Assembly (NCBI RefSeq): GCF_002994745.2
Contig: NC_037091.1
Span: 24,557,789-24,621,788, forward strand
Length of the DNA: 64,000 bases
Origin: Rosa chinensis
Taxonomy: Eukaryota; Streptophyta; Magnoliopsida; Rosales; Rosaceae
Reading direction: 5' to 3'
Every line of letters starts with the position of its first letter. The stretch's first letter is position 1. The position numbers and the translations under genes were made by a program. Below, in pieces: positions 56,264 to 64,000 of this stretch. The notes beneath the pieces were generated by a model. The model made no database searches. It saw nothing but the letters and a program-made list of their open reading frames with translations, and had not been told where the DNA came from.

Positions 56264-56318
56264 GACTTTGATCGAGCGGCATTACAACTATCAGTGAGGC
56301 CGCCGCTCGATCAAAGTC
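56264..56318. repeat. Perfect 17-bp hairpin
   Basis: GACTTTGATCGAGCGGC (56264-56280), a 21-nt loop, then GCCGCTCGATCAAAGTC (56302-56318). The stem has no mismatch and is GC-richer than its surroundings. Confidence 0.95.
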
Positions 56319-56319
56319 A

Positions 56320-56575
56320 TTGTTAAGTCAATTGGTCGGTGAGGTTGTCTTTCGGTCAGTGGGTCATCGGTGGGTCGATCGGCAGATCGTTGAAGTCGTC
56401 AGTGGGTCGCTCAATGCAGTCATTGATCGATTGTTAAGGTTGTTGGTTGGGTGGGTTGATAAGGTCGCTAATGGGTTAGTGAGGTGAGGTTGCAAGTTTG
56501 TAGTTGAGGTAGCCAATTGGTTTGTGAGGTCGTCGATCGGTTGATAAGGTGAGGTTGTTGTATGGAAAGTATGTG
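56320..56575. repeat. Degenerate GGTCG/GGTTG short-unit repeat
   Basis: Words such as GGTCGGTGAGGTTG, GGTCAGTGGGTC and GGTTGATAAGGT recur with variable spacing. The minus strand gives a low-complexity Thr/Asn/Leu ORF that is not a gene. A poly-T run follows (56578-56595). Confidence 0.75.
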
Positions 56576-56879
56576 ATTTTTTTTTTTTTTTTTGGAATCC
56601 TATTTTCAAAAAACACTTGAAATTAAAACATAGACAAAACAATTATATTTGGCATTTTTTATTTTCTAAATTCGTTTTTTTTTTTAATCGAATGAGGTCA
56701 GTCAAATTTATAATTCATCAAGCAGTACCAGAAACGACACACCCCTGAGGGGCTGACAGAAAGAACCGTCCTTTAGGACATACAAATGACCTATTCTAAG
56801 AAAAACATAACCTCGCACTCCCCGGTACACCCACTGATTTAGTGCTTAAATGCAACTTATGCGCAATAAGGGCACGGTC

Positions 56880-58687
56880 ATCAAAGAAGTGGGAAATATT
56901 TGAACCCGAAATTATCGTACCTCGGGGATTGAAAAGCTAACTCCAATTTTTGGTTATGCCGATTACTAAATCACCAATAATTTAACAAACAAAACCTAAA
57001 AATAGCACCAAACTATTTACATGCCCGGCTCGGAACAACCAAGCCTAAAATTGGTCAAGAGAACCACAAATAAATGCGGAAGCTCACAACCAAGTGGTAT
57101 CGACAATGAAAGTGGTTTGTAAAAATTGAATTTGATTGCGAAAAATAAAATTGACAATTGAAAATTAAAATTGTAACTAATAAAGATAATATAAACTTAT
57201 CAAGAAATGAAAATTAGGTCACTAGGGTATCCTCCTAGCCAAATTTAATGCACAAATATATTTCCGACAAAGGTCATTCAATTCATAGTGGCATTAAGAA
57301 CAGTACCCACGACTTTTCAAATCTCATGGGTCATTAGATTCTTTAAGGGTATTACTACTCCGGATCAAGGGTCGTAGAAACTCAATTGGGACAATCTAGA
57401 GCCTTGTTAGAGCCTCTAGTTGCACCAAAAGGCGAAGAGTCCTAGAATCAAGGTTCTCAAGCTAGCCAATACGGCAATCGAAATTGGTAATGTAACTAAT
57501 CATGTTAGAAACAAGTGTCCTAGCCATAAATTAGAGAAGTGATTAGGTCCTCTAATTTGTTCTAGACATGCTCATCTACATATTCAAGAGTTAATCAAGC
57601 TCCTAAGCATGCATCTAAGCCAAATATTATAGAATAGAACATATGCCAAACACAAAATTGAAAACCATTAAATCAAAACATATTTATTACATTAAATCTA
57701 TGCTATGGCTCAAACCCTAGCTTCCTAAATAGACTACTCACAACCCATCCACAAATCAACAAAAATATACATCAATTAAAGAAGTAAAGGTGAAGAAGAG
57801 TGAGAAGTAACAAGAATAAGTCACAATTGCTATAGAGCAAATATGACAAGCCTTGATTTATGGCTTCCCACTATACACAATCTCAAATCTTGATGCCCCT
57901 TGAAATCCCTTGAGAAATTTATGAGGATTTGATAGAATTTTGGTGAGGAGGAAAATGGATCTTGGTGAGGAGGAATCTTAGTGAGGAGGAAAATAAATCT
58001 TGGTGATGAGGTTAACGGATCTTGTGAGCAGGAAAATGATTGAAGGCAGAGAGAGAGAGAAGGGTGATGGGGTGAGCTGTGGTCTGCTATGTTGGAGAAG
58101 AGAGATAATTAAGATGGTTGCTGCTTGGTCTCGGTGAGAAGAAGAATGGGAGAAAAGTGTAATGCAATGCAATTATATGTGTGGCTGTAGACGAAGAGAG
58201 AGAGAGGATGGTGCCACGTGGCAACACATGATAGGAAGAGAGGGAAAAAAAAAAAAGGAAAAAAGAAAGGATGGACGTGCAAATGTGTTTCTGCTGCTGA
58301 CGTCAGCAAAGTAAAAAAATTTTAATTTTTTTCCTTCCTTTTCTTTTCTTCTGTTCTCCTTTTCTTCCTTCTTCTTTCTTTCTTTCTTTCTTTCTTCTTC
58401 TTCTTTCTTTCTCTCTTCTCAATGCACTTCAGCAAATACTACCGGAGATAATTGGATTCCGCTCCTTTGATGGCATTGACCACGGTTGACCCGCATTGAC
58501 AATTTCGTCCTTTTATCGAAAACTCCATTTTACTCAATTTTCGCGTCATTTTCTTTCGATTTCCGCAACTCTACTTATTTCTTACAAGTAAATAAAAATA
58601 GATTACTTACATAATAATTGACTTAAAGATTAGCTCAATTCTAGTATTTAGAGTACAATTACGCACATAGAAATACGTGTAATCACA
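56880..58687 (-). repeat. Probable 3' LTR of a minus-strand gypsy element (left border not fixed)
   Basis: On the minus strand the sequence passes from CAAGTGTGGGGG (58688-58699, polypurine tract) into TGTGATTACACG, a typical tract-to-LTR junction. The left border is a guess; the second LTR lies outside the window. The segment has no gene, an AT-rich stretch and a (TTTC)n tract. Confidence 0.5.
58322..58420. repeat. (TTTC)n / CT-rich microsatellite
   Basis: Tandem TTTC and TTC units. Confidence 0.9.
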
Positions 58688-58699
58688 CCCCCACACTTG

Positions 58700-61440
58700 A
58701 ACTTTGCTTGTCCTCAAACAAACTAAATGAAATTTGATCCAAAAATCTACCAACTCAAACATAAAGGAAGTGTAGTATTAGTTTTTCCAACCATACCCTC
58801 GGAGAAATAATTATGTATATGACCAATGAAGTAGACGTAAGCACAACATAAGACTTTTGAAGTTGTAATGCAATTAAGATGCACATATGAGAAATGCTCA
58901 AGTATATGCATGTGATATCCATTTATCAAATCAATCCACCATAATCAAATAGGCATATAGAAGACCCAACATAACCCATTAAACTCACAGAGATTCACTA
59001 TATATTACCACTCAAGTGTTTAGAGGTTATATGTGTTTCACTCAAAAGCAATTTCACAACACGCGCCACCATATGCTTGCTTTTCGATCTCACCTTCGCT
59101 TGGTAGATCACAACATTCAAAATCAAGAGGTCTTTTATTTGGTTGTAATGGGGCTAAGGGCGAATGGCTAATAGAAATGAAGGATAGGAAAAACCAAGTC
59201 CATAGAAATCAGTGAAGCGACTCTCTCTTGTAGAGATATATGACTTTGGCTTTTGAATGCTAAGTCACTCACTGTAATCCCAATGTACAACCCGCTAACT
59301 ATACTATGTAATACCTTTTTTTTTTTTAAAGACAACTTTTTTTTTTTTTCCTACTTTCTTTTTCCTTGAACTTTCTTTTTATTTTCACAACTTCTTCTTC
59401 TTTTTTTTTTTTTTTGTCTAAACGCACACTCACCCCCACACTTATTCTTTTACAACCTCACACTTCTGACTTTTTCTTTCTTTTGAAGCACTCAAACATA
59501 AAGTCATTCTCTCGAATCGCTTCATCAACTACCATAGAAGGGTAGGATAAAAGTATACAGGCTAGGTAGGAACTTGTGGTGCAAATGAACAAAAAGGCTA
59601 AATATATACATAGGCTCAAAGTGGCAATCTAGTGGTAAATATCTTTAGGCACATGCTTCTTTGGCCATGGTAGTATTAACCTAAAATGCCTCAATCCTTT
59701 CTATCCCATCGTAAGCTAACATATAGCCTCGAGAGGTCTCAAGCAAGTTCTAGATACGCAATGTCATGAAATTGTACACACATGAAAGAAAAAGTGAATG
59801 AACGATGCATACACTATAGATATAAGCACAAAAGCTCACAAATAAGGGCATGCAAGTCAATCAAATCATCTATACGCTTCTCTAATTATGATGAACCAAC
59901 CTAACCATAGGCTATGTGCACACATATATTCAAGCATAGATCACATATACACTTAATCACAAAACAAATTCAAAGTCCTAGATCATGCTCAATCTATTCA
60001 CAATCACAACAAGTTAAGTCCATGGCTCGTCATTGGGGTTGGAAAAAGACATTAACCACTAAAATATAATTACAAAAAGCTAATCTAATTTTTTTTTTAA
60101 ATATGGCACCTGAGCCCTCACCCCCACACTTAAAACCAACATTGTCCTCAATGTTGTCAAGTGAGCTCGAAATCTAAAATCCATGTCGGATTTAGGCATG
60201 AGAGTGAAGTCCGGACGAAGGCACAAAATTTAACTATGAAAATGGAAATCTAAATGAGGAGAAAAGTTACAGAAACCCCCTTTGTCAACCCTCCATTGCT
60301 CATGACCTTCGGAGAAGACCAATAAGAGACACCAACCATCAAGAAAGATATAATGTCCAAAGAGCAATGCGTCACAAATAGCCCATCAAAGAATCAGGAT
60401 AAAGATCCTCCATTAAAATCATAGGCTTGGCCACCTCCAACACACCTCACAACAGCCCTATAATGGCCTCCATTAAAGAATTGAAGTGCAAGAAGTCCAA
60501 CCACCCCGAGTGAACAAAACTAGTGAGTGCAGATAACTTTCAGCAATGACCTTTCTGTCTTCAAATGCCCATATCTCATATTCCGAAAGAGATAAGTGGG
60601 ACCACTTGGATTAGAAAATAGACTCAGAGAGCTTTCTATCCATATAAACTAAACCACCTATCTCCAACTGAGATGAAAACCAAAGCTGGTCAAAATTACC
60701 AATCTGTCATGAAGACTTCTGCTGACCCTCAGTCACCAAAACTGCAATAAGTCAGGCTCCAGAGGTGCAAAGAGAGTGAAACCAACTGGAAATGAAAGTA
60801 GACTCATGAAAATACATATTATTAAAATTTCACTAGAAAATCAATTATGAGTCAAAAATCGTTGGCCTCCAAACTCACTGATCTGCTCTGCAGTTTCTGT
60901 TGTGCCCTGTTTCTGACCTCTGTCACTTGGAACATAAGATCTGAAGCTAGGAAGGTTTAAATGAAAAATTGTTGCACCAGCATACAGAGAACATATGAAG
61001 ATCCACCTCTAAGAAATTTTAGCTCCAAATTGCTTGATATGTAGAGGATATGGTTCTCAAAGTCACTGTACAGTAGTTGCCTTTGTTCTAACCTCCAAGC
61101 ATTGCCTATTGAATAACTAGAGTTCCAATGACTCAAAGAGGCTGAAATTTTGATAATGCATAGTAGACACACAGGGATATAGTTTCAAAAAATTTCAGCT
61201 AAAATTAACATGTGGATTGGAAGGTATAGTCAACCAAATTCAACTGAACTTTCCGGACAGAAACTACTCACCACTACATTCTTGCTTTCTGCACACTTCC
61301 AACTCCAAACACCTCCCATCCTCCCAAAAAGATGGCTAAATAGCCTTATTGATGCAAAATGAACAAGTAAATTTCAAAACCACCTAGGGTTGCCTCCCTA
61401 GAAGCACTTGTTTTTAAAGACCCTAAGCCGGTCTTCTTCA
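58700..61440 (-). other. Non-coding part of the gypsy element
   Basis: No domain is readable in six frames. It includes T-runs (59320-59420) and a second ACCCCCACACTT word (about 60119-60130), which on the minus strand looks like another purine tract (AAGTGTGGGGGT). The coding region stops next to a CACCTAGGGTTGCC phrase near 61381. Confidence 0.6.
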
Positions 61441-61450
61441 CTTTTCTTCC

Positions 61451-63002
61451 TCAAGGTGGCTCAAAGGATGTCTTCTTACCACCCACAAAAATTGTGCAAG
61501 CCTCACTATCATTTCCAAAACATCTAGCAATTGAAGAAGCGAGCTTGTAGCTTGGAGGTGGAGGCCAATCATACCTTTTAGATCTTTCTTTCTTCTTGAC
61601 AACTCCACAAACATCCCTTAACTTCTTGATGGACTCCTCTTGTGCTTCACTTAATGGTGGACTCTTCTTCTCGTGTTGTTCATAAGTCTCAAGAGTAGGG
61701 GTTGTTTGCTTTTCAAGCTCAATAGTAGGCTCCAAAGTAGAAGTAGGAACTACAACATCATGCTTCAATGGTGGCTCATGGTCATAGACCCAAATAGGTG
61801 AGAAATGATTTTGTGCACGGATTATAGGCTTAGAAGGATTCAAGGGTCCAAAGATCCGCTCACTCTTAGCTTCATTATCCTTTACCAAATCAATAGAGAA
61901 TACTTCCTTCACAATGTTCGGCGGATAGAATGGATTGCACACTTTGATCTTCACTTTGTCACCCAACAGCTTGACTCTAATGGTACCCTTCAACACATTA
62001 ATCTTCACGCCCACCGTTGGCATGAATGGTTGGCCTAGAATGATAGGTAACTCATTGTCAAGGTAAGGGTCTTCACCCATATCCAACACTACAAAGTCGG
62101 CCGGTAGAATATACTTATTTACTCTTACTAGCACATCCTCTACAACTCCCATCGGATGCCTTGTGCTACGATCCGCTAATTGCAATCTAATCGATGTGCG
62201 CTTCAACTCATCAATTTGTAGCTTCCGATATATAGCTAAGGGCATCAAATTGACACTCGCCTCTAAGTCCATAAGAGCTCCTTCAAACACTTTCTCCCCA
62301 ATAGTACACCCTATTGTAAAGCTCCCCAGATCTTGCATCTTTGATGGTAGTCTTCATTGGATAATTGCACTTACTTCCTCCTTCAACTCAAATGTCTCAT
62401 CGGCTTTAAATTTCTTTTTGTTCATGCACAAGCTCTTGAGAAATTAAGCATATACCGGCACTTGACTAATAAGGTCCACCAATGGGATACTGACATCCAC
62501 TTTCTTAAATATTTCTTGTATCTCCCTCATCAAGCTACTCTTCTTCTTACCCCTCTTTGAATTATCTCTTCTTGCAGCATTAGGATAAGGAAGTGGTGGC
62601 TCCGATGTATTCAAATCAAGAGGTGGATCAAAGGAGAGACGTCCGGTGGTGCCCCTAAGGGCAGTCATGGTCCAACTAGGGTTCTTAGCCCTCAAGGCCT
62701 CGCCTAGTGATGAGTAGACCAGACCACTCTTATCCCTAGAGCTATCATGCAAATGTAGGTCTTCCTCGTTATTACTCCCCTCTTTTTCTCTAGAAGTAGA
62801 TGGCTCAAACTCATGAGTGTCATCAAGAACCTTCCTAGAGGTGTCATCGGCCTTAGATAGGTCCCTAGCCTTCATGGCCTCACCATCTAATCTTGAGGCC
62901 GAGATATCCTCATCCCTAGAAGTGTTCTTTCTCAATAAAGCTCTTTCCTTGCCACTATCAATCAAACCATATTTTCTCGCATCATTCTCAAAGGACAAGA
63001 AA
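61451..63002 (-). pseudogene. Gag C-terminal linker and aspartic protease with two nonsense codons
   Basis: One frame runs from about 62998 to 61451, broken by TAA just after VPVYA (near 62445) and TGA near 62350. The first part (184 aa) is charged, with SREKEGSNNEEDLHLHD and an EIFKKVDVSIPLVDLISQVP block that is usual before the protease. The protease part gives GSFTIGCTIGEKVFEGALMD, LEASVNLM, LQLADRS, PADFVVLDM and LPIILGQPFM. The retroviral-type active site normally reads DLGAS(I/V)N; here it reads DLEASVN, a Gly-to-Glu change at a position expected to be intolerant. The tail (residues about 180-295) is proline- and glutamate-rich. Confidence 0.85.
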
Positions 63003-63033
63003 CTATAACCTTTACCAAGAATAGCTCATTCGG

Positions 63034-63780
63034 AGGGTACATTTTCTTCCCCTCCGGCTACCTTATCCACCCTCTTATTTCTTCCTTTTGTATTAAAAGT
63101 CGCATCACCCACTCCATATTTACCGGAAGGTACATTTTCTTCCCTTTCGGTCTCATCCTCCTTATGATAAAAAGAATCATGATGCGTATGCAATTGATCA
63201 TTAACAACATGACCAATAGGTACATTTTTTTCTCTCTTGGCCCTATATGAATGCAAGTCAACATCATCATGTTGACTTGCACCCCCATAAGGGTACATTT
63301 TCTTCCCCTCCGGCTACCTTATCCACCCCCTTATTTCTTCTTTTTGTAGTAAAAGTCGCATCACCCACTCCATATTTACCGGAAGGTACATTTTCTTCCC
63401 TTCCGGTCCCATCCTCCTTATGATAAAAAGAATCATGATGTGTATGCAATTGATCATTAACAACATGACCAATAGGTACATTTTTTTCCCTCTTGGCCCT
63501 ATATGAATGCAAGTCAACATCATCATGTTGACTTGCACCCCCATAAGGGTACATTTTCTTCCCCTCCGGCTACCTTATCTACCCCCTTATTTCTTCCTTT
63601 TGTATTAAAAGTCGCATCACCCACTCCATATTTACCGGAAGGTACATTTTTTTCTCTTCCGGTCCAATCCTCCTTATGATAAAAAGAATCATGATGTGTA
63701 TGCAATTAATCATCAACAACATGGACAAGAGGTACATTTTCTTCCCTCTTGGCCCCATATGAATGCAAGTCAACATCATC
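63034..63780 (-). repeat. 256-bp tandem repeat, three copies, in the gag region
   Basis: CCTCCGGCTA recurs at 63051, 63307 and 63563, an exact 256-bp period; the third copy is partial. Each unit would encode three (E/K)NVP motifs on the minus strand (KREKNVPIG, EREENVPSG, GGEENVP). Because 256 is not a multiple of three, each copy sits in a different frame. Confidence 0.95.
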
Positions 63781-63987
63781 ATTAAATAAAGGATTTGAAT
63801 AAAAAGTAGAAGATGAGGGCATGTAAACTTGATTATCATATACCTTCCCCCAACGTAGAGTGGTAATGGCATTGCATTCACGGATTTGGCCTCTTGGATT
63901 TGGCTCTGGTTGTGAAGGTAAGGCTCCTTTTGGTCTCTCACTCATGTTGGTGGTCATTTGGCCCACTTGTACCTCTAGTCTAGCCAT
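63706..63987 (-). pseudogene. Gag fragment upstream of the tandem repeat
   Basis: Reads MARLEVQVGQMTTNMSERPK, GALPSQPEPNPRG and ECNAITTLRWGK. The phrases LE.Q.GQ, LPS.PE.NP and NAIT.LR.GK are standard in gag polyproteins of Athila/Tat-type elements. It ends inside the first repeat unit by a stop. The true gag start lies beyond the window. Confidence 0.8.
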
Positions 63988-64000
63988 GCCTTGTTATAGA

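Larger units (their letters stand above)
58688..64000 (-). mobile_element. Gypsy-type retrotransposon with gag and protease only (5' part outside window)
   Basis: Minus strand, right to left: gag C-terminal block (63987-63706), a 256-bp tandem repeat, a gag linker, aspartic protease (62338-61451), then about 2.7 kb without coding potential to the polypurine tract at 58688-58699. No reverse transcriptase, RNase H or integrase motif is seen, so the element is non-autonomous or deleted. The gag and protease wording fits the Athila/Tat side of Ty3/gypsy. Confidence 0.75.

Noticed and set aside
56364..56642. 92-aa minus-strand ORF with Thr/Asn/Leu repeats
   Set aside because: It is a product of the degenerate GGTCG/GGTTG repeat plus a poly-T run.

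Overview
The window reads as nuclear DNA of a flowering plant, most likely a eudicot. The evidence is AT-rich intergenic DNA, short GT-AG introns in gene remnants, plant families (ATL-type RING-H2 ligase, LRR receptor kinase remnant, a plant-type multi-pass membrane family) and a very high load of plant-type LTR retrotransposons, LINEs and DNA transposons. The species cannot be read from the sequence alone. Only four single-copy-looking genes appear intact: an 89-aa hydrophilic protein (23766-24035, +), two tandem membrane-protein paralogues (34512-35522 and 36632-37651, both -) and an ATL-type RING-H2 protein (52403-52936, -). Nearly everything else is mobile DNA.

Layout. 1-4962: 3' part of a Ty3/gypsy element of Tat type, with a broken antisense gene, a 59-bp tandem array and a 3' LTR. 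4983-7278: a degenerate LTR-like repeat, with a second copy at 45636-46247. 7470-23489: a 5'-truncated LINE split by a long non-autonomous LTR element (8143-23373, TSD CCATG). The LTRs of that element were themselves invaded: the 5' LTR by a foldback MITE, the 3' LTR by a 5.3-kb CACTA element carrying cytochrome b5 reductase exons and by a 0.95-kb Mutator-like foldback element carrying an exon of phosphocholine cytidylyltransferase. 25335-37651: three tandem membrane-protein genes, the first killed by a copia element (25956-32482, TSD AGAAT) and by other lesions. 38520-44799: a second copia element with LTRs that look identical (TSD TTATT). 45240-50830: LINE pieces, a solo LTR of the Tat-type family (48064-48568, TSD ACAGC) and a truncated third copia element fused to another LINE RNase H fragment. 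52.4-54.6 kb: the RING-H2 gene and a receptor-kinase remnant. 55.06-56.6 kb: a foldback element, a perfect hairpin and degenerate short repeats. 56.9-64 kb: a minus-strand gypsy element with gag and protease but no visible reverse transcriptase, with a 256-bp tandem repeat in its gag region.

Most notable. (1) Two independent gene-capturing DNA transposons sit inside one LTR, with complete target-site evidence. (2) A recurring hairpin motif, GCCA-(5 or 7 nt)-TGGC, usually containing a CCAAT core, is scattered at least 15 times through the non-autonomous LTR element and its LTRs; I do not know a described function for it. (3) Two copia insertions have nearly identical LTRs but broken coding regions, which suggests defective copies mobilised in trans.

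Boundaries supported by target-site duplications are firm. Internal domain calls rest on motifs read by eye, and no database search was possible.
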